A stretch of 64,000 nt of DNA from Cryptomeria japonica. Its lineage: Eukaryota > Streptophyta > Pinopsida > Cupressales > Cupressaceae. The notes below the pieces were generated by a model. The model had not been told where the DNA came from and searched no databases. It saw only the letters and a program-made list of their open reading frames with translations. Position 1 is the stretch's first letter. Each line of letters begins with the position of its first letter. Location: the NCBI RefSeq assembly GCF_030272615.1, contig NC_081407.1, forward strand, positions 153,035,048 to 153,099,047. The letters are read 5' to 3'. Shown here in pieces: positions 1-11,848 of the stretch. The position numbers and the translations under genes were made by a program.

Positions 1-1010
1 AATGTTTGGCATGGGTCAATTCATGGACTATATACTACAGTTGCTTCGATTATCGGAGCGATGATATGAATCGAATGGGCCTCTAATTATTTGCTATCAA
101 ATATATAGATCACGATGTGTGGTGCCTTTCTTCGTAAGGATTGCTGCCTTTCTTGTCTATAGTCTCAGTCTGAACACTATGGTGGCGATGTCTTTTCTTA
201 GCTCCTTAAGCCTCTTATGACTTCCCCTCTTCCAATACAGAAATAATAACCATGTCCCCCTTGAAGGATTATGCTTGCCTCTTTATACTTTGTGCTGTGT
301 GTGGAAAGTCGCAAGGATGAGACACGTCTCGTGTCTCTTGTTGATCATTTCCCTTCATAATTATTAATCACACTCATTAGTTAGATTCTTGTACTCTTAA
401 TTAGTTACTTAAGCTAATCACACCTTTGTTGTTATAATCAATGTCCTTCATATCTTATTTAACAAGTACCGATGATTTTATGTGTTTGTTGAAAGCCATT
501 CATCACGTGGACTTGCTGTCAACAGAAGAATTCTTCATGGTATCGATCTTTGCTTTCACTGTTTGTCCATAAACCAATTATTATGTGAGACTTAGTCCAA
601 TCTTATATACAATACTTGAATATTATACTAGATATCTCTGCGACCCTTATCTATTCTTTATTCCAACGTCTTAGTCTTCCTTAATCTGGTCAGACGTCTT
701 GTTGATATGTCATCCCTCTACACAGTGAGCAAGAAACAATTAGGATGATGACTATCCTTCAATGTTTGACTCCGATATTAATCGCTATCTTATGGGGATA
801 TTCTCGGCACTCTTTATTTAATACTGATTTAGGAGATCATTGCTCTCACTGTATGCAGAGGTCTTCACTTCAATTAACCCACTTCCGCATGACTTCTCCA
901 TCTGAATTCGATTTCCTTTATTGCTGGTGTTACTTGTATTGTTCTCCATTTCTCTATTGCGATCATAGATTATGTGAATGAATTTCAATATTTAATTAAA
1001 ACTTATTTAA
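1..1010. other. No supported gene (left edge)
   Basis: AT-rich sequence with only short reading frames and no recognisable domain on either strand. It may be the decayed continuation of the minus-strand Copia fragment to its right, because integrase would be expected here, but I could not see integrase motifs. Confidence 0.4.
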
Positions 1011-1850
1011 TCATTTATTGACCCTTATTGATTTGAGGTCTTGAATGGGGACATGACAATTCTCATCTTCTTGCCCCATATAGCATTTCTCACTTTTTAC
1101 TTCATTGAGAATGTACAGATTACCATCTGTTCTATACGCATCGGCTATCAATTTTCTATTTTTCATAATTTTACATCCTCTAGAATGAAATGTGAAGGTG
1201 TGCCCTTGGTCACACATTTGACTCACACTTACAAGATTATGCTTCAATCCTCCAACATATAAGACATCCTTAGTTTTAGTTCTTCCATTATCTAGATAAG
1301 TGTGCCTTTGTATTTTATGTTTGTCATAACATTGTCCCCAAATTTACTATTCCTTCATTCACTTTCTTTAGAGAGAGAAATTTGCTTTTTTCACCAGTCA
1401 TGTGGGTTGAGCAACCACTATCAAAATACCATTGGTCTTTATCATCTAGAGCATGTAGTGCAACTTGAACAAGTATGAATAATTTTTTTCATTTCTTGCT
1501 TCTTTTTCTAAACTTTGTTTGGTTCATCCTTTTTCTTGTCACAGCCATCCTCCTTTTTTTTGTCTCAAAGGCTCAGCAAAACTTTTCTACATGCCCAAAA
1601 TTGTTACACATATAGCATATGACGTTATAATCCATTAGAGGATTGAATGAATTGAAGTTTATTTTGGAAATTCCAAAATCATTTCTTGTATGCACTCTAC
1701 AATCTATTTCTCTACGACCATATTGATTGCATGAAAAAACAATAACCATGAAAGGAATAGTTGAACCTGGTTGTGTGTTGCTTCTTTTGAGAGAAGGACC
1801 ATTTACACTCTCATGTGGGATTACACTTGTGTGAGCACCAAGCATGGGAA
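1011..1850 (-). pseudogene. Copia Gag-protease fragment, degraded
   Basis: This is a remnant of a Ty1/Copia polyprotein read on the minus strand. At 1573-1620 it encodes a zinc knuckle of the form CX2CX4HX4C (CYMCNNFGHVEKFC), preceded by a damaged second knuckle-like stretch (CNQYGRREIDC). The segment around 1380-1440 resembles the protease region, with a cysteine and histidine-methionine context after a serine-glycine. At 1011-1247 the sequence reads as the start of the GAG-pre-integrase region (HNLVSVSQMCDQG), a typical plant Copia signature. Reading frames change between these blocks and there are several stops. The N-terminal part of gag, integrase, reverse transcriptase and LTRs were not found. 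The family assignment is firm from the knuckle and pre-integrase motifs; the exact ends are not. Confidence 0.7.
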
Positions 1851-3051
1851 TCCTATAAACGTGGGATTTGATTTATAGGATTACCTCTAGAATTGAGAAG
1901 CTAACTCTTTCCCAGATTTTTTATGAGCTCTTTCAACGCTTTGCAGGAAAAAGAGAGGAAACACTAGAAACACAAACCTATTTTGACGGGCAATGTGCTA
2001 AATGAGGTTTTGTGTTTGCATGAGACTAATTGCATAGGATTTAATTGTCAATGGAATGAACAGACAGTTACAATAGTGAAGGTTAGAGATATTTATGACT
2101 ATTGATATACAGAAGGCTAGAGATCCCCTAAAAAGATCAACTAGCCCAAGATACATAAATCAAGGCTGCAGATATAGACAAAAACAAGAGGCAAACTCAT
2201 AAGAAAAAAACGTAATAGGACATTAAACAAAATATTTTATTCAATTGCAAAGATATATTGACAAATAAATGTAAAAGACAAATGGGAGAATCATAAATAA
2301 TGCCATGATTTGGACTACGATAAGAAACATTTGCCCAAGAGGCTCAATGCACAAAACAGCAAAGTTTTGGCTTCTGAAATCCCCTTTTAAATGAACAAGT
2401 TACCAATATATAGAACCTTGAGAAAGAAGAGAAAGGGAATATACTAGAGAAGAGGAGAAAACTGAAATAATTAAATCTTCACAATCTCCTTGAACTTCTA
2501 CATTATGTGCACTTGCCTGGAATAACACCAACACCACAAAAATCCATTTCCATTCATTATTGTTGCATGGTAAAACTGAAATGGTCTCTACTAGTCAATT
2601 GCTACTCTTTCCATTTATTTCTTTCCATTTTTTGGTTCACTACATGCCAATAATCTTGCCACTTTTACTATTCTCACAACCACCAAGCTCTTTAGTTTTC
2701 TCGCTCCTTTTATGAGCTCTAAATGATATTGAGGGAAATGTCAAATAATAAAACTTTTTCTTTGTAATATGTGGATGATATTAAAAAAATGTGTGCTTTT
2801 ATTGTTCATGGAACATAAAATAAAGTCGTTCTTTTTGTATACTTTTAATTCTTGTGAGCCTTCTTTTAAGCTAAAATGAAATGTGTAGGGGTTTTGACTT
2901 TTGCAAGTCCTTTATTTTGTGGAGTTTTGTTTACTTTTAGGGCAAACTTTATGGCACAATAAAGTTTTTTATTTTGATGAATCAGCCTAATTAACTTTTA
3001 ATTAAACAAAAAGGTAATAGATGGAATAAGTTTTCCACAGTTCATGAATTC
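1851..3051. other. No supported gene
   Basis: AT-rich sequence without a convincing reading frame. I see no LTR ends, splice-bounded exons or tandem repeats. Confidence 0.4.
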
Positions 3052-3131
3052 AAATGCAAGTTTTTTGGATCAAATGAGTATATTTTTTGGATTAAAAAAT
3101 ATACACAGTTTAATCCCAAAAACTTGCATTT
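3052..3131. repeat. 80-bp imperfect palindrome
   Basis: The outer arms (starting AAATGCAAG and ending CTTGCATTT) and an inner stem (GTATATTTTTT paired with AAAAAATATAC) make an almost continuous inverted repeat with a very short loop. It could be a small foldback (MITE-like) insertion or a structured relic. No target duplication was identified. Confidence 0.65.
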
Positions 3132-3389
3132 AAAAGATAATAGTACAATATTAAAAAAAAGTGGGTGGTATAAAGGAACACTCCCAAAGTCTAGATGGGA
3201 CCAAGTCCAAATGATAACAAGTCATAGGGCTAAGCTTGAATATAACATATAAAATTAAGCAGATAAAGCAATTCTTATAGGTGGGAGGTCTTTATCATTA
3301 GGATTCCCCCATACATCATTAGGGGTAGGATTATCATCAACCAATTCCTAGCCAATGAGTGCAACCTCTTCTTTAGATTATTTCAAAGG

Positions 3390-4257
3390 TTATTGAACAA
3401 TCACTAGAGAACTGGCCAGCTCTAGTCGAGGAACCTTGCTGGATGTAGCCTTCTGATTGAATAATGACGTGTTTAGAAAGAATTGAGTCTCTATGGCCTT
3501 GGGTTTGGAAAATTGCCGCTCAACAAGAAATTGTATTGGAAATTGGTTTGAAAGGACAATGTTCAACAAAGGCATCACTAACAATGAATAACCACTAGAA
3601 AAGGAGGAAAAAGATTGTGCTTACATCATAGCATGATCAAGACGCTTGAGTACTCTATCAAGCCCTTCTCTAAGATTACTTCAACTGTACCATGTTGTAT
3701 GATCTTGGCAGTGACCAAGATTGGGATAAAAAATTCCCAATTCATTGCACGTGAAGAATTGTGCCTCTTCATAATTAGTCGTCTATTGCATAGGCAATGC
3801 CCCATAGTTAAATTAGGCCATTACAATCATGTTAAATTCCTTCACAGAATCCAAGTGGCAGGATGCATTGAATTAGCAATCCACCTCTAGAAGGTAGATC
3901 TCTCAACAACATCATTTAAAGCATAAAGATCAATAGCTCCAAATAAATGATTATTTATGTTGAAAAGAATCCACAACGCTTGGTTGGTGGGGTCACATCC
4001 CTAGTCAACTAAGTGTTAATCCCATGTAGGAGAGAAAAAGGTGACAACACCACCCCAAATTGCTTCATGGTTACTACCCAAACAATAACTCTAAGGCCAA
4101 ATGATATGGCAAGCTGCAGAAATAAAAAAACTAGAAATTTTAACTTCTTATAAATAAAGAGTATCCAAACCTAGAAACTATAGTCGAGTGTCTCAAATGG
4201 AATACTTACAAGGGAGGTCCATTAGACCTTGAACGTTCTAAGAGATACAATTCGTAA
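3390..4257 (-). pseudogene. L1-like LINE endonuclease fragment
   Basis: Minus-strand translation gives scattered pieces of an apurinic-like endonuclease domain of a plant L1-type LINE ORF2. About 4240 shows a degraded domain-start motif (NVQGL), followed by LQEVK. About 3850-3900 shows NDVVERSTF and ATWILC, matching the conserved region before the catalytic GDFN box, which is here mutated and frameshifted. About 3540-3580 shows NIVLSNQFPIQF, corresponding to the conserved S-D-H-F-P-I segment with the Asp-His changed to Asn-Gln. The catalytic residues are therefore damaged as well as the frame. No reverse transcriptase follows in the expected direction. The piece is a dead fragment. Confidence 0.55.
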
Positions 4258-4582
4258 ATGAGTGTTGAGAGTCATCTCCTAGTTATCCAGCTCATCTAGA
4301 GTGGAATAACTATCTACGACAAGCATGACTTGATTTGAAACTTCCTATGTGAAAGTTTAGATGCACAATTCTCCATTTTTTTGACACATATTCTCCCTCT
4401 TTCAGATAATAATGATGCCACCAGTGGGGCTTTCACACATTTCGCTTCAGAAGTTTCCCAAGAGGAGATGAACAAAGTTTTTAGACTTTGGAAGCTTTGA
4501 AACAATTTTTGGATCTTGACTCTAGGTTTGAAGAAGGCTTTGGGGGAGAAGCATTATTACTACAAGAGTTATGATGCATGCC

Positions 4583-6153
4583 TTAACTTGAAATTCTCAC
4601 ATGTGGAGGTGGTGACGAATTCATGTCTTCGGTATGAAACTCATGGTACATGTCTCTATGTCTCGTAGCCATTCTTATTTCATTCATAGGCATACCATAT
4701 TCATGTCTAAGATTTCTCCTACCAACTCTAGTCATTTTGTCATTGGAATCATCCAACATATAATGTTGGCAATTTGGAGGAATTGATTATGTGTTGCATT
4801 GATGTTTGTCATTGATGTCAACACTAGCTGTTTTGCTGTCTACTGGGTTCCGGTACAGTGGTTGGTTTATGATGTTGATCTGAAGATCTTCTCTGGTATG
4901 CTCCGGCTTGTGGAATTGGTTTGGATGGGTTATTCATGTGTTCCTGATGCATATCACATTCAATTGGTTTGGGATTTGATGATCTAGAAGCTATCATTTG
5001 TTCTAGTAAGCCTTTTGGTTACCGGTAAGGGTTTTACCGACAGTGCTTTATTGAAGATATTTTGATGAATCCAATAAGTGGTGTTGGTGCGGCTTCTAGA
5101 AGGTTATCAGGACGCTGATGGTTATCATGTTCATGTTCCGATTGATCAGTGGTGTTACATTTAGCACCGGACCTATTCTATTATATCTTATTGTGTTAAG
5201 TTATGGACCGGTTTATGTAACGTGTTGGTTGATGCTCCTAATGCATTACCGGTTGGATTTATTGATTGGATTATGTTGTTTCGGTCTTAGGCCAACTTGG
5301 TTTATCATTGGTTTGCGGGATTATGTAACAGATTTATTGTATTATCTTTTAGGTGGCTGACCTAATTGTTTAGGTCCCGGGTTGGTATAAATATGATGTA
5401 AGATCTCTCTGTAGATCATGGGATGGATGGATGTTATTATCTATATGCGAATAATGTTGTAATCATATGCAGAGGTTTTGGTCGATCATAGGTGATCGAA
5501 TTGAGTTTGTGTAAGAGGTTTAAGACCTCCAGTATTGAGCTTAACCGGAACTGTACTCAGGCATAGAAGATGCTATTCTTGCAGTTCATTCATCTTTCCG
5601 GATTGTAGTCTGGATTTCTTTTGTAGTCAGTGAGACTCCTTTTGTGATGAGCAATGCGCTCTAGGTTGTTGGCCTTCCTGCATGTGCAAGCCCCTTATTG
5701 TAATATTTATTCATCTGATCAATGGATAGATATTGTGGGTCTCCAATCCCATTGTGGTTTTTCCTCTTTGAGGTTTTCCACGTATAAATATGTGGTGTTA
5801 TGGTGTTCATCTTTGTGGTTGCATTGTTGTTTATTGTTATATGCTTTTCTGTTTACCAATTGCTGAGTTGTTGTGCTAATAAGGTTAAATTTCTCCATTC
5901 TGGTAGAACACTAATTCACCCTCCCCACTCTCAGTGTTCTTGGATCCCAACATATAAGGATATTGGTTCTTCAACCCAGCAAACATACTATCTCTACCAG
6001 AAGTACCACCAGAAGTACCAACATCATCTTTTTGAGGATTGAATCAGCAGACATACTTGTAGCTTTAGCTTTCCAAGCAGTATGCAATCTCCTTGCTTGG
6101 GCCACCATCCCCTTGCATCCTTGCACATATCTTGAATGATCTCCTCTTTGCAT
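4583..6153 (-). pseudogene. Minus-strand reading frame split by a solo LTR
   Basis: A minus-strand reading frame enters from about 6150 and reaches the LTR insertion at 5957 with the residues GLKNQYPY. If the LTR and one copy of the TATAA duplication are ignored, it continues in the same frame from 4763 (starting MLDDSNDKM) to a stop at 4583. The sequence is charged, with a histidine- and arginine-rich stretch (RHEYGMPMNE, then RHRDMYHEFH). I do not recognise the family. It could be transposase, LINE ORF1 or host sequence. The in-frame continuity across the insertion supports that it was coding when the LTR element arrived. Confidence 0.4.
4764..5952 (+). mobile_element. Solo Copia-type LTR with 5-bp target duplication
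   Basis: The 1,189-bp segment starts TGTTGG and ends CCAACA, and is flanked on both sides by TATAA (4759-4763 and 5953-5957), a perfect 5-bp duplication. No internal retroelement sequence lies beside it, so it is a solo LTR left by recombination between two LTRs. It is clearly related to the LTRs at 28,590-29,809 and, inverted, at 49,695-50,869. They share the opening, the motif TTGTCATTGATGTCAA (4806-4821), the C-rich ATTCACCC-type motif near the end (about 5913-5932), and blocks around the transcribed region such as GAGACTCCTTTTGTGATGAG. Confidence 0.88.
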
Positions 6154-6559
6154 TTTTTATTTCTTTAACTTATAAGCTTGTTTTGGATTTGATATTCAAC
6201 AACGTCACCACTCCTCGATTAGGAGAGATAAATCAACAAATGTCTTTCAAATATCAACCAAGGATTCCTACCTTCTTGGCCTATCCCAAAATGTTGTTTC
6301 AACTTAATGTTAGTGAATCACTAGGGTCTTTGGAATGTGAACTAATTTAGAATTTCCCTGACAACAGCACCAAGATGTCTGTGCATAGTGTTGTAGGTTC
6401 CAAATCCCTAAAGCTAGATGTTCTCATAAGTGCTAAGTGTGTCAAATTTAGGACAAAGACCTCAAACTATATCATAAATATGATCTTGGTGGATTATAAT
6501 GGCACCAACCATGTCTTCTTCCTTTTTGGTTTCATTCTCTACCTCTTCTATTTAAGTTT

Positions 6560-7110
6560 CCCCTTTCTCTAATACTCTCACCTTCATTGTTCTTTGAATT
6601 TTCCAACTTAGGTGTCTTTGGAAATGTCTTCCTTTCGACAAATGCTTGCTCATATTTTCTTCATCCCTTTATGCTTGGTGATAGGCTCCATCAACAAAAT
6701 GCAACATAATTAAGGCTTACTCATCTTCAAGTTGGAAACATAATCAATTAAAACACCTTGTGGCAGTAATCTTTCCATCTTCCAGCATAGTTATCTTTAT
6801 AACTTCATGTATTGATCAATGTATTCTTGGACACTTGCATCTCTCTATCTCAAATTGTGAAATAATCAAAATGATTTTTTGATTATCCAATTGCAAAAAA
6901 TTTAATTTGATTGTTTAAATTTTTTAAGCCACCTCTTTATCTTCATTATGCCTTCTCTTGTCTCTTAATTCTATAAGCTATCTTACCAAAGTTCAGCTTG
7001 GGATTTCACTTTTGAAACAGCATATTTACTTGTCAAGGATGAACTTCTGCTATATTACCCATCTCAAAGTGATTTTTCAATTCTCAAGTGCAATGCATAA
7101 ACACTTGTTG
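6560..7110 (-). pseudogene. Gypsy-like gag remnant
   Basis: On the minus strand the block around 6780-6860 reads as RDASVQEYIDQYMKL, preceded by FHNLR and an in-frame TAG. This is the typical plant Ty3/Gypsy gag segment (leucine-arginine-glutamine then a variable EY-x-x-x-Y-x-x-L). Upstream, about 6920-7020, a tryptophan-containing stretch (AELW, then IMKIKRWLKKFKQ) fits the central retrotransposon gag region. Stops and frame changes are frequent and no zinc knuckle or protease was seen. The assignment rests on a short motif, so confidence is moderate to low. Confidence 0.4.
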
Positions 7111-7913
7111 GTTTAGATCCTCCTTGAAGTTTGAAACTTAAGCCTTGATTTTGGTGCTTCGCTTTGTCAGAGCTTCAGCAAGCCTCTTCATCAGATTACA
7201 TACAACATTCCAGGCCCTTGAAATCTGTCTCTTCTTTAGAATAACCCTATTATTGCACCCTAAGTTTTCTTTGATAGTTCTTTGGAGATGCGATATCGGC
7301 TACTCTTATACTTTTCTAAGCTGGTTGTGCTTTTACAATTTCATTAACCTATTATGGTCAGTTGAGGACTCTATTACAATTTGTTTCTTTCTTCAGTTGG
7401 AAAGTTGGAATAGGTTTTATCCCTAGCTTTTCTTTAGGTTGAAAGCTCCAGCATCATAGAACACCAAATTTCATTTGATTAGCTACAATCCTTGAGGGGT
7501 ATATATTCATGGAGGTAAAGATAGCTTTAAGGTAAACGGCAAGCCATATACTTAAACTATCCACAAACTTGGATGCCAAACAGTAAAGATATGGAAGTTC
7601 TATATGACGCACTTTTTTCAATAAAAAAAAACAAGAGATTAACATATGATCCACCCAACCATTTTACTTTGATATCGGCTCACATATATAACAAGCCTAT
7701 CATAAGTCTGAAATCGTAAGTTAATAAAAAACAAGGAATGTGGGTGCCTTGCTCAAGATCTATAACAAGTCTATCGATGTCTTTTGGTTAATGAATAATA
7801 TCTGATAGTTAATGAAATACTATCTAATAAATCAATGATTATTTGGCAAGTTCTTTTTTGCCTAGAGATAGAACATGATTCTAAGATAGTTCACTTGAAT
7901 CTGTTGATAACAG
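7111..7913. other. Apparent intron or flank left of amidase exons
   Basis: No coding sequence is visible. If the amidase gene is intact, this stretch belongs to the intron upstream of its exon at 7914. If it is a pseudogene, it is plain flanking DNA. Confidence 0.4.
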
Positions 7914-8999
7914 ACCAATTTGCAGAACTGTAACAGATGCCGTTTATTTGTTAGATGAGATTGTTGGGTATGATGTTAATGATCACAAAGCTACAAGGAG
8001 TGCAGCTCAGTTTATTCCAAAAGGTGGGTATAAGCAATTCCTCAAGACAGAAGGGCTGCAGGGAAAAAGGCTGGGTATAGTTCGAGACACAAGTTTGCCA
8101 CCTACATCCGCTGAGGCAATATCCTTTGAGAATCATCTAGCAATTTTGAGGTAAGCATAACCTTTTAAGGGGCAAATAAATGTGTACTTTTTGTTTGAGA
8201 GCAGGTTTCCATCCACAAACAATGCCTCATCAAAAAGCTGCATTAACACCAGGGTGTGTTCCCACAGAATTAGAAAAGGTTTTAAAGCAACATCAGAAGC
8301 AAAAAAAAAAATCTACATTAGAAAGAACTCCATGACCCCTATTCATGTCTGATGTGCAGGGAGAAAGGGGCAACTTTAGTGGAAAACGACAATATTAGTA
8401 ATTTTTTGAGTTTAAGCAGCAATGGTGAACCTGAGCATATTGTGCTAGAATACGAGTTCAAACATGATCTGAATATCTACCTTTCAGAGCTCCTGCAGTC
8501 TCCTGTTCGCTCATTAGCTGACATCATCTCCTTCAACAAACAACATGCTACGGAGGTAGAACATCTCTTTCTCACTTTGTTTTCTGCATGTATCAATTTC
8601 TATTTTAAAATATTTTAAGATTATATCTGCTTTTTCCATCAGGAGAAACTTTCTGAGTATGGGCAAGAGCAATTCCTCCAGTCTCAGAACACAACTGGTT
8701 TGAAAGCACAGCCATATATAAAAGCTCTGAAGAGAAATCGCATGTTAACAAAAACAGGAATTGATAAGGTATTAAAAAGCTATAAACTAGACGCCCTGGT
8801 GTCGAGTCTTCAGAGTACAAGTGTTCTAGCCATTGCAGGGTATCCTGGTATCAGTGTGCCTGCAGGTTACGATTCAAATGGAGTTCCCTTTGGCATTATT
8901 TTTGGAGGAGGACGAGGCTCAGAGAGCACTCTCATTGAGATTGCCTATGCTTTTGAACAAGCTACTAAAGTGAGGAAGGTTCCTCCATTGAGCAGATAG
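7914..8999 (+). CDS. Amidase-family protein, last three exons
   Basis: Three exons with good splice sites encode the C-terminal half of a plant amidase-signature enzyme, which hydrolyses amide bonds to release ammonia. Exon 1 is 7914-8150 (acceptor AACAG, donor GTAAGC) and starts in the conserved P-I-C-R-T-V-x-D-A segment. Exon 2 is 8360-8555 (acceptor TGTGCAG, donor GTAGAA). Exon 3 is 8643-8999 (acceptor CCATCAG) and ends TAG. Phases are compatible across both introns (209 and 87 bp). The C-terminus carries the family block GYPGISVPAGYDSNGVPFG followed by EIAYAFEQATK. The reading frame is open with no stops. The catalytic Ser/cis-Ser/Lys region (GGSSGG) lies upstream in this family and was not found anywhere to the left in the window. 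Either the preceding intron exceeds 7.9 kb or this is a 5'-truncated copy. Confidence 0.85.
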
Positions 9000-9024
9000 A
9001 GAAATCTATGAGTTCTTTTTTCTC

Positions 9025-9030
9025 AATAAA
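9025..9030 (+). terminator. Candidate polyadenylation signal of the amidase gene
   Basis: AATAAA lies 25 bases after the amidase stop codon in AT-rich sequence, a plausible near-upstream polyadenylation element. Confidence 0.5.
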
Positions 9031-9539
9031 ATATAGCAAAATTCCGTAAAACAACACAGATGTCCAAGCTTCTCTGGCCTCGTCATTATTTCTAATGTCT
9101 TCAGCAACGGGAATTTCTATTTTGTTCAGGTTAGCAGCTTAAAATCCGGTATATAAATTGGCACCGTGTAACTAGGTACCATAAGTTTTAAATTTTGACA
9201 CAAGTTGTACTAGATTTTGCCGCCTTGTATAAGTTGCACGGATATGTATCCAGTTGGACTTATTTATTTTTGAGGACATGATTACAGGCATTATGAATAA
9301 ATTGAAAGAAGATAGACTTTTTCAACATTTTTCATCAGTAAAGAAACCACAAACTGCTAGGCTGTTTCATGTTCCCCGTTCCTTCTGTTGTGTTTGTGAT
9401 ATACTCCACCATGATAATCATTTGTTCTCTTTAACTTTTTGTTGTTGAAGTTCTATAAGAAGATATTATGGATGGTCTTGTTTATTTTGAGACGGGTTAA
9501 TTCTTTTTATTAGGTTTTGAGACGGGTTAATTCTTCTTA

Positions 9540-10140
9540 CTAGGTCTTTTGGAAAAATAAATGTTTATGATTCATTATATTGTTTTATCATGATTTAGTT
9601 GTATAGTTCTTTAGTTAGATTTATTAATTCATATTTTATGAGTAGTGGTTCACACAAATTTATCTCTCATGATTATAAATGATTCACTTAATAGTCATTG
9701 CTTCTATGCGATGTACATATGGGTGAAGTATTAGGACATTCTAGGAGGTTACACATCCTAATAGTACTCAAACTCAAGCGTGCTTACCCATTGACTTTTC
9801 CTAAGATCAAGCCCACTTAACTTTCTATCATGTTTGCAAAACCTCATGCAAATGTTGTGCCCTATGAACCATTCATTATTGAACTCCTTTAGATTATTCA
9901 ATTATAAGTAGGAGGTATTATACATTGTATCAAATTATGTTGTTTTATCACAATTTAAACATGTAATTTTTGAGTCAAATATATTGATCCACATATTTCA
10001 CAAGAATAGGAACATGGATAGTGCACTTAGCACTCATTGTATCGAGGTGATGTTTAGCATGAAGTATTCAAACTTTCGATGCAGGCATTCATAACCATTG
10101 AGTTTCCCTCCATATTAAATCCACAAGCTTGTTACCTCCA
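9540..10140. repeat. Two diverged copies of a dispersed repeat
   Basis: The stretches near 9560-9840 and 9880-10140 share blocks in the same order: a TGTTTTATCA-type phrase, a segment ending in 'ATTGATCCACATATTTCA' or similar, and lines about 'CTCATGAT/GTTCA'. A third, better-preserved relative lies at 19,885-20,150, sharing CTATGAACCATT-like sequence, AAGTAGGAGGTATT and CAAATTATGTTGT. They are non-coding. I do not recognise the family. The sequence from 9031 to 9540 shows nothing else. Confidence 0.5.
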
Positions 10141-10190
10141 TATTAAGGCCAACTTTGGAAGCCCATAAGTTGTTCATTTTAGCTCCTTTT

Positions 10191-10562
10191 TGTTAGAGTA
10201 ATTGGGTCTTTACTTGATTAATTAAACAATATTTGTTTAATTCTTTAAGTTTCCAATTATCGTTTTACACTTAAGCTAATATTAGGTGCATATTAATTAA
10301 TTATTTTATTAATTATTATGTGCAAGCCTAGGGTTTTCCCTTTTTAGGGTTTATTGACCAATTAGAGGTTAATTTTTCTTTTCTTTGTATTATCTTTTCA
10401 CAATACATTTTTGGTGAATTGGAGCTCTCATTTTTTGAGAATATTTTTCTTATGTTTTGTGTGTTCTTCAGATTATTGCTTCCTTGCTTCTCCTTGTAAC
10501 AGGTTATTCAGCTTGCAGAAGATTTTCAGGCTACTGTGGGGTTGTATTTCTCAACTCCAATA
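10191..10562 (+). repeat. 5' LTR of the Copia element
   Basis: A 372-bp LTR starting TGTTAGAGTAATTGGG and ending CAACTCCAATA, repeated at 16094-16453. It directly adjoins the primer-binding site. Confidence 0.9.
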
Positions 10563-10574
10563 TGGTATCAAAGC
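10563..10574 (+). promoter_or_regulatory. Primer-binding site (initiator Met tRNA type)
   Basis: TGGTATCAAAGC follows the LTR without a gap and matches the usual plant Copia site TGGTATCAGAGC apart from one base. Confidence 0.85.
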
Positions 10575-10966
10575 TCAGATCTGTAGCTATCTGTTCCTGT
10601 TTTTGAGAATTTTGCATTAGAAGCAGATCTAGGGTTTCAGGCATTTTTTTTGTGTGCTTAGGGTTAAGGATTTTTTTCTAAGCACTTTGGTTCTAAATGG
10701 ATCTCACCATCGTGCTCAGAAGACCCAAAAACCCCTATAGTCATATAAAATTTGTCATTTTTTGACTCCTGAGCATCTGGGTGATTTTTTTTCTCCCAAC
10801 CATGCTATACGGCTCTGGCACGCAAATCGAGAAAAAAATTGTCTTTTTACGGCATGGAAGCCGGATCTTGACTTTATCATCAAAATCTTTCAAAAGTCAA
10901 AAAAATTCAACAAAATCAAAAGGGGGCGTTAAAAATTTTACAAAAAAAAAGGTTTTTTTTTGGAAG

Positions 10967-11300
10967 TTGCAGCTGTCAGAAGGTACCGCAGGCCGTCGTA
11001 CGGTGCCTGCAGCCCTATCTATCAGGCCTCGTCAGCCCTTTGGCCACCACCGGCCCCTCCACCCCCCACCGCCGGCTCCCATCTACGGCCCCCACCGGTA
11101 ACTCCACCCCCGTCGCCGGCTACAATCTGCGGCACCCGCCAACAGCGTCCCCGCTCAAGCATCGCCGCCGTCGCCCGAAGACTCCTGCTGGCAGCCGCTC
11201 CGCTCCGCCCGAGGCGCTCCACTTCTGCTCGGCCCGAGCGCCACCTCCGCCTAGCCCGCCACCGCCACCTCTACCCTCCGGCCACCTCCTCCTCTCTCTA
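10967..11300 (+). other. GC- and CpG-rich island in the Copia leader
   Basis: About 330 bases of the untranslated leader are strongly GC-rich and full of CpG (for example GCCGTCGTACGG and GCCGCCGTCGCCCG), in contrast to the AT-rich sequence all around. Short proline- and arginine-rich reading frames here are composition artefacts. The next 250 bases repeat a motif around AATAGGCGT at about 11,369 and 11,530. The island may be captured host sequence or a leader feature of the family. Confidence 0.7.
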
Positions 11301-11848
11301 GTCTTTTTAAGAGGGGGTTGGTTTTTTGGGTCTCAATTGAGCATCCGGAGTCGGATTTTGGCGAACAAATAGGCGTCGGAAAGGTGATTCTGAGTCGGAC
11401 CTCGTGGTGGTGGATTGTTTTCCTGAATCTGCTGTTTGACTATATTTTTTACCAGTCAAAGTCGGGCTTCTTTTTTGCACTTTCGGGGCCGTAGAATGGG
11501 CAAACGGACTTCGTTTTTCGAAAACGAATAGGCGTTGGAAAGCTCTCAGCATGATCTATTCAGATTTGTGATCTTTTTTCTTAGAATGTTCATCAAGTAC
11601 ATGAGATATCAGTTTGAAGTTTTTTTGCTTATGCACTACTTCCTTCTCATTACTATGTACTAGGGTTTGGGTTTCTCAATTGTGGGAGGGTGTTTTTTTC
11701 TCGCTTTCTGTCATTTAAATCAGAAATCAAGAACACCTAAACTCTCAAAACAAACAAACCCTTCTACATCTTCTGTCTATTCTGAAAGATCGCATAATAA
11801 AAAAAAAACCAACAAGCAGGTGCAGGTGCAGAGTTTTTTTTTGTTCTC

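Noticed and set aside
4583-6153. hAT/BED transposase for the interrupted minus-strand frame
   Set aside because: No zinc-finger or dimerisation motif could be found, so I left it as unidentified.
10960-11372. Pro/Arg-rich reading frames in the GC island
   Set aside because: Overlapping frames on both strands are open only because of GC-rich composition, and none matches a known protein.
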